Positions 10,330 through 18,442 of a stretch of DNA of 64,000 nucleotides are shown one piece after another. Position 1 is the first letter of the stretch. Every line of letters begins with the position of its first letter. The stretch spans positions 104,150-168,149 of the forward strand of contig DJQS01000013.1 in NCBI GenBank assembly GCA_002438785.1. The letters are read 5' to 3'. This DNA is from Caryophanales bacterium UBA6380 (GTDB lineage Bacteria; Bacillota_I; Bacilli_A; RFN20; CAG-826). Under the pieces are notes generated by a model, which was not told the origin of the DNA, searched no databases, and saw only the letters and a list, made by a program, of their open reading frames with translations. Both the position numbers and the translations under genes were made by a program.

Positions 10330-10335
10330 ATTTTT

Positions 10336-11979
10336 ATGAATATTTTAGTTATTAATGGTTCACCTAAAGGAAATCGTAGTAACACAATGAAGGTTACAAA
10401 TGCTTTTGTTAGTGGATTAAATTTTAATAATAATTTTAAAGTTGATATTATTAATTTAAGTAATAGTAATTTAAAACATTGCTTAGGTTGTTTTTCTTGT
10501 TGGAAAGTTACTCCTGGAAAATGTGTTATTAAAGATGATATGAATAATTTTTTAGAATTATTTAAAAATGCTAATTATATTATTTATTCCTTTCCTCTTT
10601 ATTATTTTAGTGTTCCTGGTTTAATGAAAGATTTTATCGATCGTGAGTTACCATTAAATCTTCCTTTTATGATTGAAAATAAAAGTGGTGTAGGTCTAGG
10701 TGCTCATCCTTCTAGATATGATAATTCACATCAAAAATTTATATTAATTTCTACTTGTGGATTTTATACTTCTAGACAAAACTATGATGCTGTAATTTCA
10801 ATGTTTGATCGTATTTGTGGTAAAGATAATTATTTAAAATTATTTGTTGGACAAGGAGAATTATTTAATATTCCTGAACTTAAAGATAGAACTGATCTTT
10901 ATTTACATGATGTTAAAAATGCTGGAACTGAGTTTATTACAACTAATAAAGTTAGTAGTGATTTATTGGATAAATTAAGTGTTGATTTATACCCAAAAGA
11001 AGTTTATGAAAAATGGGCCGATGATAGTTGGGGTGTAAGCAAAGACGATGAAAATCAAAAAAATAATGTTGATTCTGCACTAATTTTTACTAAACAAATG
11101 GCAAATTTATATAATAAAAATAATTATCCAAATAAGGATTTGGTTATTGAAATGAGATATAGTGATATAAATAAAAATTATCAAATTATTCTAACTAAAG
11201 AAGAAGCAATAGTTAAAAAAGATGAATTTAGTAATCCTGATACAATAATAACAACGCCAATCACTGTATGGAAGGATATTGCTAGTAAAAAGTATAGTGG
11301 GGATGAGGCCTTATATAAAGGACTATATAAAGTTGAAGGTGATTTTAATACAATGATAAATTGGAATAAATATTTTGGCTTCAATAATAATGCAATTAAA
11401 AATATTGGAACTAATAAAAAAGAGAGTAAGACTTCAATGCTTAATTTCCTTATTCCGTTTATTATTAATTTTATTGCTTTACCAATTGATAATTATTATG
11501 GTGCTATTATTAGTATCTCTTTAATTTCAGTATTTTATTTAATAATGTTTAAAACTAAGAAAGTTATTTATGATTATATTTCGTTATGTTTTAATATATG
11601 TTTTGCTTTAATTTCTTTAGTATTTTTAGATAAAGCTTCGATTTATATAAATTCAATTCCTTATTTAATGTTTGGATTATGTTGGCTAATTTCAGTATTT
11701 TTTAAATTATCTCTTTCAGTTTATTATTCAATCAATGATTATGATGATTCATATTATAATAATCCTTTATTTTTAGTTACTAATAAAATTATTAGTTTGA
11801 TGTGGGGAATCTATTACATAATTACTTTTATTTTCACTCTATTAATGAACATTTATATGCCTTCATTTGACTTATATTTAATTATTATTAATAACGTTGG
11901 ACCTATTATTTTAGGATTTGTTACTAAGTGGCTTATTAATTTTTATCCTCGTCATCTTGCTAAAGGGAAAAAGAAATAA
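10336..11979 (+). CDS. Flavodoxin-like FMN reductase fused to an SCP2-like domain and a six-helix membrane domain
   Basis: 547 residues in three parts. Residues 1 to about 205 are an NADPH-dependent FMN reductase/flavodoxin fold: the FMN phosphate loop G-S-P-K-G-N-R-S-N at 8-16 and a Cys cluster C49-x2-C52-x2-C55 like that of iron-sulfur flavoproteins. Residues about 265-350 look like a sterol-carrier-protein-2 domain (threonine-rich strand, then A-L-Y-K-G-L-Y-K-V-E-G-D-F). Residues about 367-547 hold roughly six hydrophobic helices and end in a Lys-rich tail. The joined architecture suggests a membrane-tethered flavoprotein working on a hydrophobic electron acceptor, such as a quinone or lipid; this is inference. 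It follows the GH3 gene but has its own -10 box. Confidence 0.75.
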   Translation: MNILVINGSPKGNRSNTMKVTNAFVSGLNFNNNFKVDIINLSNSNLKHCLGCFSCWKVTPGKCVIKDDMNNFLELFKNANYIIYSFPLYYFSVPGLMKDFIDRELPLNLPFMIENKSGVGLGAHPSRYDNSHQKFILISTCGFYTSRQNYDAVISMFDRICGKDNYLKLFVGQGELFNIPELKDRTDLYLHDVKNAGTEFITTNKVSSDLLDKLSVDLYPKEVYEKWADDSWGVSKDDENQKNNVDSALIFTKQMANLYNKNNYPNKDLVIEMRYSDINKNYQIILTKEEAIVKKDEFSNPDTIITTPITVWKDIASKKYSGDEALYKGLYKVEGDFNTMINWNKYFGFNNNAIKNIGTNKKESKTSMLNFLIPFIINFIALPIDNYYGAIISISLISVFYLIMFKTKKVIYDYISLCFNICFALISLVFLDKASIYINSIPYLMFGLCWLISVFFKLSLSVYYSINDYDDSYYNNPLFLVTNKIISLMWGIYYIITFIFTLLMNIYMPSFDLYLIIINNVGPIILGFVTKWLINFYPRHLAKGKKK

Positions 11980-12133
11980 GAGAAATAATTTTTTATTTAG
12001 TTATTAATTCTACTAGTATTATTTTTATTGTATCTATATAATAAAGAGGTGAAAACCAATTTATTTTTTGATGTAATTTTATATTGTAATAATAAATATA
12101 TGGGATAACTGCATGATTAAAGGAGTTTTTTGC

Positions 12134-13558
12134 GTGGAAAAATATGATGTAATTATTGTTGGTGCTGGGCCTAGCGGATATATGTGCGCTTATGAACTTA
12201 ATAAATTGAATCCTAATTTGAAAATATTAATGATTGATAAAGGATACAGTATTTATTCACGTCACTGTCCTGTTTTAAGTCATCAAATTGAAAGATGCCC
12301 TGTTAATAAAGAAGGTGTTAGAGGTTGTTATCCTGCTTGTTCTATGACTAATGGCTTTGGTGGAGCTGGTGCTTATAGTGATGGTAAATTTAATATTACT
12401 ACTGAGTTTGGTGGATGGTTAACCGAATATATTGATGATGAAGAACTATTAGATCTAATTAATTATTGTGATGAAATTAATCTTAGTTTTGGTGCTACAA
12501 AAATTGTTACTGATCCATATACTCCTGAAATAAAACGTATTGAACGTCAAGCTATTGGTGCTGGACTTAAGTTATTAAGAGCTAAAGTTAGACATTTAGG
12601 AACTGAGGAAAATTTAAACATATTAAAAAGAATTTATGAATATTTAAAAGATAGAGTTGAAATTAAATTTTTAACGGCTTTAAAAGATATCATTGTTGAA
12701 GATGATAAAATTAAAGGTATAGTTCTAAATAATGATACAAAAATTTATGCTAAAGATGTAGTTTTATGCTTAGGTCGAGATGGTAGTATATTTTTAAGTG
12801 AACTTTTAGAAAAGCATCATGTCAAAATGTATAATAATCAAGTTGATATAGGCGTAAGAGTTGAAACTAGTGATGTAATTATGGAAGAAATTAATAATAA
12901 TTTATATGAAGGCAAATTTATTTTTAATACTTCTGTAGGGACGAAAGTAAGAACATTTTGCTCCAATCCTAGTGGGCATGTTGTTATTGAAAATGATCAT
13001 AATGTTGTTTTAGCTAATGGTCATTCATATTTTGATAAAAAATTAGGTAGTAAAAATACTAATTTTGCCTTATTAGTTTCTCATAAATTTAAAGAACCAT
13101 TTAATGAGCCTAACACTTTTGCTAGTTCAATTGCTAAACTTGCTAATCGTCTTAGTTGTGGAAGTGTTATTGTTCAAAAATATGGAGATATTAAAAGAGG
13201 TCGTAGATCTACTGATAAACGTATAAAAGAAGGTTTTGTAAAACCAACATTAAAAGAAGCTGTTCCTGGAGATTTAACACTTTGCTTGCCTTATAAAACA
13301 ATGCAATCACTAATTGAGATGATTGAGGCTTTAGATAAAGTAACCCCAGGTATAGCTAATGACGATACGTTATTTTATGGAGTAGAAGCTAAGTTTTACA
13401 GTGCTTATCCTGATGTCAGTAAGGATTTAATGATTAAGGAAATTAAGAATTTATATGTTGCTGGAGATGGTGCTGGTATAACTAGAGGTTTAGCTCAAGC
13501 TAGTGCAAGCGGAATTTTAATTGCTAGAAGTATTATAAATAAAGAAAAAGGAGAGTAG
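12134..13558 (+). CDS. FAD-dependent oxidoreductase, COG2509 family
   Basis: 474 residues from GTG 12134. I chose this start because AAGGAG (12120-12125) lies eight bases upstream and would fall inside a version starting at ATG 12113, and because the dinucleotide-binding fold then begins at once (D-V-I-I-V-G-A-G-P-S-G). A Cys-rich stretch follows at about 45-65 (H-C-P, R-C-P, G-C-Y-P-A-C), then the G-F-G-G-A-G segment, and near the C terminus a second FAD contact (L-Y-V-A-G-D-G-A-G). This pattern is typical of the uncharacterised FAD-dependent dehydrogenases of COG2509. The substrate is unknown. One base separates it from purA, so they are very likely co-transcribed. Confidence 0.82.
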   Translation: MEKYDVIIVGAGPSGYMCAYELNKLNPNLKILMIDKGYSIYSRHCPVLSHQIERCPVNKEGVRGCYPACSMTNGFGGAGAYSDGKFNITTEFGGWLTEYIDDEELLDLINYCDEINLSFGATKIVTDPYTPEIKRIERQAIGAGLKLLRAKVRHLGTEENLNILKRIYEYLKDRVEIKFLTALKDIIVEDDKIKGIVLNNDTKIYAKDVVLCLGRDGSIFLSELLEKHHVKMYNNQVDIGVRVETSDVIMEEINNNLYEGKFIFNTSVGTKVRTFCSNPSGHVVIENDHNVVLANGHSYFDKKLGSKNTNFALLVSHKFKEPFNEPNTFASSIAKLANRLSCGSVIVQKYGDIKRGRRSTDKRIKEGFVKPTLKEAVPGDLTLCLPYKTMQSLIEMIEALDKVTPGIANDDTLFYGVEAKFYSAYPDVSKDLMIKEIKNLYVAGDGAGITRGLAQASASGILIARSIINKEKGE

Positions 13559-13559
13559 T

Positions 13560-14825
13560 ATGAGTGTAACAGTTATTGAAGGTTCTCAATGGGGTGATGA
13601 AGGAAAAGGTAAAATTACCGATTATTTAGCTAGTCAAAGTGATATTGTAGTTAGATTTCAAGGTGGAAATAATGCAGGTCACACCATATGTTTTAACGGA
13701 AAAAGATTTGCTTTAAGAAGTTTACCAAGCGGAATTTTTAATTCAAATATTACTAATGTTATTGCTGATGGTGTCGTTTTAAATCCATTTAGTTTAAAAG
13801 AAGAAATTGAAGGAATTAAGTCTAGTGGCATTACTGATTTTAAATTATTAATTTCAAATAGATGCCATTTAATTATGCCTTATCATCTTGATTTAGATGG
13901 AGCTTATGAAAATTTATTAAGTGATAAGAAAATTGGTACAACAAAAAAAGGAATAGGACCATGTTATGTCGATAAAGCAGCTCGCAGGGGAATTAGAGCT
14001 GGAGACTTACTTGAAAAAGATTTCTTAAAAGAGAAATTAAAAGATACATTAAAAGTCAAAAATTTAGAGCTAAGAAGTCTTGGTTTAAAAGAATATGATT
14101 TAGAAGATTTATATAATAAATTAGTTGAAATCGGTGATTATTTAAAAAAATACATTGCAGATTCCCAATATTTTTTAATAAATGCATTAGAAGAAAATAA
14201 AAATATTTTATTTGAAGGTGCTCAAGGGATGATGCTTGATATAGATCGTGGAACATATCCTTATGTAACAAGTTCTAGTCCTAGTAGTAATTATGTAAGT
14301 CAAGGTGCTGGTATTCCTCCACAAGCGATTAATCGAGTTGTAGCAATTTGCAAAGCTTATACTACTAGAGTAGGGGAAGGGCCATTTCCAACTGAACTTC
14401 ATAATGAAATTGGTGATCTAATTCGTGAAAAAGGCCATGAATATGGTACTGTTACAAAAAGACCTCGTAGAGTTGGATATTTAGATTTAGTAGTCGTAAA
14501 AAGAAATTTGAAAATGAGTGGTGCTAGTGAAATTGCATTAATGCTTTTTGATGTTTTAGAAAATATTGACCATTTAAAAATTTGTATAAATTACGAACTA
14601 GATGGAAAAATAATTGATTATGTACCAGCTAGTTTAAATGAATATAGTAGATGTAAGCCTATTTATAAAGAATTTAAAAAGTTTTCTTTTAGTGATAAGA
14701 TTCATTCATTTAATGAATTGCCAATTGAAGCTAAAGAATACATTAGTTTTATAGAAGAGTTTACAGGCGTTAAGGTTAAAATACTTTCTATTGGGAGCGA
14801 TCGTAACGCTACATTAGTTAGATAA
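13560..14825 (+). CDS. purA: Adenylosuccinate synthetase
   Basis: 421 residues, the usual bacterial length. It joins IMP and aspartate using GTP, the first step from IMP to AMP, in the cytoplasm. Visible motifs: the N-terminal G-S-Q-W-G-D-E-G-K-G-K loop, the N-N-A-G-H-T segment, the IMP-binding G-T-T-K-K-G-I-G-P motif, and the F-E-G-A-Q-G-M-M-L-D-I-D motif; the C terminus ends in G-S-D-R-N-A-T. The ribosome site GGAG lies at 13552-13555, inside the end of the flavoprotein gene. purB, which completes AMP synthesis, lies nine kilobases downstream at the end of the ATPase operon. Confidence 0.97.
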   Translation: MSVTVIEGSQWGDEGKGKITDYLASQSDIVVRFQGGNNAGHTICFNGKRFALRSLPSGIFNSNITNVIADGVVLNPFSLKEEIEGIKSSGITDFKLLISNRCHLIMPYHLDLDGAYENLLSDKKIGTTKKGIGPCYVDKAARRGIRAGDLLEKDFLKEKLKDTLKVKNLELRSLGLKEYDLEDLYNKLVEIGDYLKKYIADSQYFLINALEENKNILFEGAQGMMLDIDRGTYPYVTSSSPSSNYVSQGAGIPPQAINRVVAICKAYTTRVGEGPFPTELHNEIGDLIREKGHEYGTVTKRPRRVGYLDLVVVKRNLKMSGASEIALMLFDVLENIDHLKICINYELDGKIIDYVPASLNEYSRCKPIYKEFKKFSFSDKIHSFNELPIEAKEYISFIEEFTGVKVKILSIGSDRNATLVR

Positions 14826-14837
14826 AATATTTAAATT

Positions 14838-14858
14838 AACTTATTTATTAAATAAGTT
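14838..14858. repeat. AT-only inverted repeat after purA
   Basis: A perfect 21-base palindrome (10-bp arms AACTTATTTA/TAAATAAGTT around a single T) 12 bases after the purA stop. It may act as a weak terminator, but it has no G-C pairs beyond one per arm and no long T-tract. Confidence 0.35.
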
Positions 14859-14909
14859 TATTAATATGTTTTTATATTAATTTTGCTTTCTTTAAGCCTT
14901 ATTAATATT

Positions 14910-14915
14910 TATAAT
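14910..14915 (+). promoter_or_regulatory. -10 box (TATAAT) six bases before the mscS start codon
   Basis: TATAAT, six bases, then ATG 14922; no Shine-Dalgarno sequence. This spacing also argues for ATG 14922 over an upstream in-frame TTG at 14883, which would lie before the -10 box. Confidence 0.5.
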
Positions 14916-14921
14916 TATCCT

Positions 14922-15836
14922 ATGATTAATTTATTGTTAAATTGGAATGAATTTTGGAATAATTTAGGTGAATTTTTTAGTTCATATGGTAGAAAATTAT
15001 ATGAATTTTGGATTAATCCAACTGAAGGTACACCATACATTATTACTTTAGTTTTTGCTTTAGCTTTTTTAGTTTTAGGATATTTTTTAATTAAACTAAT
15101 AAATAAAGGTATTAGGAAATTATTTAAAATTGGGAAAAAGAAATTTGAAAATGAAAAAACTATTAAAAATTTTGCAGCTAATCTTATAAATGTTGTTTTG
15201 AATGTTTTATTAGTACTAGCTTTTTTATCTATTTTAGGGATTTCTTTAAATGGAATAGCTACTATATTTTCAAGTGCAATTTTAGCTATTGGTTTATCTT
15301 TACAAGACATTATTGGAAATTTTGCTAGCGGATTAATTATTTTAACAACAAGACCTTTTATAACAGGAGATTATGTTTCAATTAATTCCGAATGTGAAGG
15401 CGAAGTAACTGATGTTAAATTATTAGCAACTTATTTATTAACTTATGATAAGCAAATAGTTGTTGTTCCTAATAAAACTATTACTAATAGTATTATTACT
15501 AATTATTCAAGTCATCACCTTAGAAGAGTTGTTATTTCGGTAGGAGTTGATTATAATTCAGACATTGATAAAGTAAAAACTGTAATGCTTTCTTTAACAA
15601 ATGGAGATGAAAAGATTGATCAAGATGTAAGTCCATCAGTAGTATTGAGTTCAATGGGTGAATATTCTTTGAATTTTAGCTTAAGATTTTATGTTAGAAC
15701 TGAAGATTATTGGGATGTATTATTTTCTTATAATGAAAAAATTATTAAATCATTTCAAGAAAACAAAATTAATATTCCATTTAAAAGAATTGATATTGGT
15801 CATGCAACTAAGGAAATTATTAAAATTGAGAATTAG
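14922..15836 (+). CDS. Small-conductance mechanosensitive channel, MscS family
   Basis: 304 residues from ATG 14922; a TTG at 14883 would extend the frame but precedes the predicted promoter element. The protein has hydrophobic helices at about 40-62, 80-105 and 110-135. The third contains the MscS pore signature (G-L-S-L-Q-D-I-I-G-N-F-A-S-G), followed by the beta domain (F-I-T-G-D-Y-V and P-N-K-T-I-T-N-S) and an alpha/beta vestibule. The channel opens under membrane tension to release solutes on osmotic downshift. The next gene starts two bases after its stop, so it may share a transcript with the ATP synthase genes. Confidence 0.9.
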   Translation: MINLLLNWNEFWNNLGEFFSSYGRKLYEFWINPTEGTPYIITLVFALAFLVLGYFLIKLINKGIRKLFKIGKKKFENEKTIKNFAANLINVVLNVLLVLAFLSILGISLNGIATIFSSAILAIGLSLQDIIGNFASGLIILTTRPFITGDYVSINSECEGEVTDVKLLATYLLTYDKQIVVVPNKTITNSIITNYSSHHLRRVVISVGVDYNSDIDKVKTVMLSLTNGDEKIDQDVSPSVVLSSMGEYSLNFSLRFYVRTEDYWDVLFSYNEKIIKSFQENKINIPFKRIDIGHATKEIIKIEN

Positions 15837-15838
15837 AT

Positions 15839-16231
15839 ATGAAAAAAATAAGTAAGGATAATAAATTCATTATAATCTATATACTAACTGGTTTAGTTCT
15901 TAGTTTATTAAGTCTATTTTTATTATTTATAAATATTTATGAAGTTAGTGTGTGCTTAAGTATTAGTTACTTTTTTAATATTTTCACTTTTTTAATAATG
16001 CTTAAATCAAATAAAAAACTTGATAGAAATGGTAATTTTAAATTAGGGCAATTTACTAGTTTATCAATATTAAGATTTTGTTTAATTGCTTTAAGTGTAT
16101 TAATTCCTGCTTTAATTTTGAAATTTAGTGATGATAGCAATAACAATTTTCGCTTTTTATATATATTAATTTGCTTAATTTCTTTTATAAATGTGGTAGG
16201 ATTATATAGTTTAAGAGGCTATGATGATTAA
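15839..16231 (+). CDS. Small four-helix membrane protein at the AtpI position
   Basis: 130 residues with four predicted membrane helices (about 10-30, 36-55, 72-92 and 103-122). Its size, four-helix layout and place directly before atpB, overlapping it by 11 bases, fit AtpI, the assembly factor of the c-ring found at this position in many F-ATPase operons. Sequence similarity to AtpI is weak by eye, so I give no symbol. No clear ribosome site precedes it; translation may be coupled to mscS, whose stop is two bases upstream. Confidence 0.65.
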   Translation: MKKISKDNKFIIIYILTGLVLSLLSLFLLFINIYEVSVCLSISYFFNIFTFLIMLKSNKKLDRNGNFKLGQFTSLSILRFCLIALSVLIPALILKFSDDSNNNFRFLYILICLISFINVVGLYSLRGYDD

Positions 16232-16997
16232 TTTTTTAAGTTTAACTGATAGATTGACTTCAACAAATTTAAAAGACATTTTAAGTGGTAATTTTTTATC
16301 AACATTAATTGTTATATTTTTATTAATTATTTTTGCAATTTGTGTGAATATAAGTAGTAAAAAGGCATTGAAAAATCCTCTTGAAACACCTCATGGTTTG
16401 TTTTTTATTTTTATGATTTTTTATAAAAAAATTGAAGATTTAGTTGTTGAAATGATGGGAGAAAATAATCGTGGCTTTACGCCTTATATTTTAACCGTAT
16501 CAATGTATTTATTCTTTTCATTTATTTTTGGTTTAACTGGTTTACCTTCACCAGTTGGAAACTTAGCGTTTCCTTTAATTTTAGCTAGTGCTACTTTTGT
16601 TTTAATTCATGCTACCGCAATTAAATATAATAAATGGAGATATTTTCATCGTTTTATCGAACCTATTCCAATTATGTTGCCAATTAATATTTTTACGATG
16701 TGGGCTCCATTAATTAGTATGACTTTACGTATTTTTGGAAATGCATTAGCGGGTTATTGCATTATGACTTTAATTTATTTTGCTTGTGCAAGTTTAGGTA
16801 GTATTATAACAAATATTACTTATACTGGTGTTTGGGGACCTGCTAATTTTTGGCTTGGTGGAATTATTACCCCAGCCTTTCATTTTTATTTTGATATCTT
16901 CAGTGGGTTTATTCAAACTCTTGTTTTTATAATGTTAACAATGATATTTATAAAACAAGAGGAACCAGAGGATGCTGAAGAATTGGTAAATCAATAA
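16221..16997 (+). CDS. atpB: F1Fo ATP synthase subunit a
   Basis: 258 residues, integral membrane, forming the ion half-channels next to the c-ring. The essential Arg is in S-M-T-L-R-I-F-G-N-A-L-A-G, and the final helices carry P-A-F-H-F-Y-F-D-I-F-S-G-F-I-Q-T. Two ATG codons stand in tandem (16221 and 16224); the AAGAGG at 16212-16217 would suit the second better by spacing. The gene overlaps the AtpI-like gene by 11 bases and is followed after 23 bases by atpE. Confidence 0.95.
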   Translation: MMINFLSLTDRLTSTNLKDILSGNFLSTLIVIFLLIIFAICVNISSKKALKNPLETPHGLFFIFMIFYKKIEDLVVEMMGENNRGFTPYILTVSMYLFFSFIFGLTGLPSPVGNLAFPLILASATFVLIHATAIKYNKWRYFHRFIEPIPIMLPINIFTMWAPLISMTLRIFGNALAGYCIMTLIYFACASLGSIITNITYTGVWGPANFWLGGIITPAFHFYFDIFSGFIQTLVFIMLTMIFIKQEEPEDAEELVNQ

Positions 16998-17020
16998 ACA
17001 AGGTTGAAGGGAGGAAATTT

Positions 17021-17278
17021 ATGGAATTTTTAGTAAATCTTGGGAATATTTTAGCTTCTAGTGATTGGCGTTATATCGCTATTGGTATTGCTGCATTAGG
17101 TATGGCTGGAAGCGGAATTGGAGAAGGACTTATATGTTCTAAAGCTTTAGAAGGAATGAGTAGAAATCCTGAAATGTATTCTAAGCTTAGAAGTGGTATG
17201 ATTTTAGCTTGTGCCCTTGATGAAACAACTGGTATTTATGCACTTGTTGTTTGTATTCTTTGCTTATTTGTTGGCTAA
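17021..17278 (+). CDS. atpE: F1Fo ATP synthase subunit c (rotor), two-carboxylate type
   Basis: 85 residues in two membrane helices joined by the R-N-P loop (R48, N49, P50). Helix 2 carries the ion-binding Glu68 in L-D-E-T-T-G-I-Y; Thr69 occupies the place of the Ser that binds Na+ in Ilyobacter. Helix 1 carries a second carboxylate, Glu35 in G-I-G-E-G, exactly 33 residues before Glu68, the same distance as Gln32-Glu65 in Ilyobacter. A Glu/Glu pair is the two-carboxylate motif described for the Na+-driven Fusobacterium nucleatum ring. A strong GGGAGG site precedes the start, which fits the high copy number needed for a ring. Confidence 0.96.
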   Translation: MEFLVNLGNILASSDWRYIAIGIAALGMAGSGIGEGLICSKALEGMSRNPEMYSKLRSGMILACALDETTGIYALVVCILCLFVG

Positions 17279-17281
17279 TAT

Positions 17282-17896
17282 ATGAATAAAAGGAAAAAAC
17301 TATTTACATATTTTTTTATTTTATTTAATTTTTTTGCTTTAACAAGTTGTGATGCTGAACAATTAGGAAAAGATATTAGTGAGACTGTTCAAAATAATCT
17401 AATTCCTAATTTGTGGTCAACATTAGCTCAAATTTTAGCAACTATTATTTTGTTTACTGTCGTTATAGTTTTTGCAGTAAAACCAATTAAAAAATATTTA
17501 AAAAAACGTCAAGAACTTCTTGATAAAGAGGTAAAAGACACTTTAAATAATAAAAAAATTGCTGAAGAAAGTGCTAAAAAAGCTGATCAAATTATTCTTG
17601 AAAGTCATGAAAAAGCAAAAAAGATTCTTGATAATGCTCAAATTCAAGCAACTATTTATAAAGATGAAATTATAAATCAAGCTAAAGAAGAGGCAGCTAG
17701 AAAGATAAAAGACTCTGAATTAGTTATTAATAAGCAAAAAAAGGAAGCGTATGACGAAATTCATAATGCAATTGTTAATGTTGCTTTAGATGCTAGTGAA
17801 AAAATTCTTGGTAGAGAATTTAATGAAAAAGACAATGAAAAAATTGTTAATAATTTTATAAAAGATATTAACAATAAAAATAACGGAGATAAATAA
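17282..17896 (+). CDS. atpF: F1Fo ATP synthase subunit b, lipoprotein form
   Basis: 204 residues. An N-terminal signal peptide ends in F-A-L-T-S-C with Cys23 as the predicted lipidation site, then a membrane helix at about 45-67, then a long charged coiled coil to about 165 and a C-terminal segment that contacts delta. Ordinary b subunits lack the lipobox; a lipoprotein b subunit is known from mycoplasmas, where lipid and helix both anchor the stator. It starts three bases after atpE and shows no obvious ribosome site, so it may depend on coupling. Confidence 0.93.
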   Translation: MNKRKKLFTYFFILFNFFALTSCDAEQLGKDISETVQNNLIPNLWSTLAQILATIILFTVVIVFAVKPIKKYLKKRQELLDKEVKDTLNNKKIAEESAKKADQIILESHEKAKKILDNAQIQATIYKDEIINQAKEEAARKIKDSELVINKQKKEAYDEIHNAIVNVALDASEKILGREFNEKDNEKIVNNFIKDINNKNNGDK

Positions 17897-17898
17897 AT

Positions 17899-18441
17899 AT
17901 GAATGAATTAGCATCTCGTTATTCTATCGGTTTTATTGAAGCTCTAATTGAATTAGATAAATCAAATGTCTTGAAATATCGTGATGAATTTGAAACGTTA
18001 ATTGAAGTTTTAAAAAAAGAACCGGATTTTGCAGAGTTTTTAGGTGTTTTAGATATTGATTTTAAAGTTAAGGAGAAATTTGTTAAAAATAATTTAAAGG
18101 ATTTTAGTCCTTTAACTTTAAATTTCATTATGTTGATAGTAAGTAAAAATAGAGCTTATTTTTTAAGAAGTATTTTAGAAGCTACTCTAGAAAAAATAAA
18201 CGAATTTCTTAAAATTGAAGATGGTGTTATTTATTCATCTAAGCCATTATCTACTAAAGTAATTAAGGAAATTATTGATGCTTTAGAAAAAAACAAGATG
18301 CATAAAATTCAACTTGTAAATAAAGTAGATGAAAATTTAATTGGTGGTTTTAAAATTGTTTTAACAAATGATATATATGATGCATCAATTAAAGAGCAGT
18401 TGGATAAACTTAAAAAAACATTACTAATGGAGGATAACTAA
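17899..18441 (+). CDS. atpH: F1Fo ATP synthase subunit delta
   Basis: 180 residues, the usual length, starting two bases after atpF. The N-terminal half has the helical OSCP/delta pattern (A-S-R-Y-S-I-G-F-I-E-A at 5-15; Y-F-L-R-S-I-L-E near 93), and the C terminus has the conserved K-V-D-E-N-L-I-G-G-F segment. It joins the top of F1 to the peripheral stalk formed by b. A GGAG at 17885-17888, near the end of atpF, precedes the start. Confidence 0.93.
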   Translation: MNELASRYSIGFIEALIELDKSNVLKYRDEFETLIEVLKKEPDFAEFLGVLDIDFKVKEKFVKNNLKDFSPLTLNFIMLIVSKNRAYFLRSILEATLEKINEFLKIEDGVIYSSKPLSTKVIKEIIDALEKNKMHKIQLVNKVDENLIGGFKIVLTNDIYDASIKEQLDKLKKTLLMEDN

Positions 18442-18442
18442 A

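Noticed and set aside
12001..12133. Possible purine riboswitch before the purA operon
   Set aside because: The region has no recognisable paired P1-P3 layout or conserved core of that riboswitch; it is a plain AT-rich leader with a ribosome site.
14056..14402. Minus-strand open frames inside purA and similar frames elsewhere
   Set aside because: They are shadows of strongly supported genes, without ribosome sites or family motifs.
14883..14921. TTG start for mscS
   Set aside because: It lies upstream of the TATAAT and adds residues unlike the family; ATG 14922 fits better.
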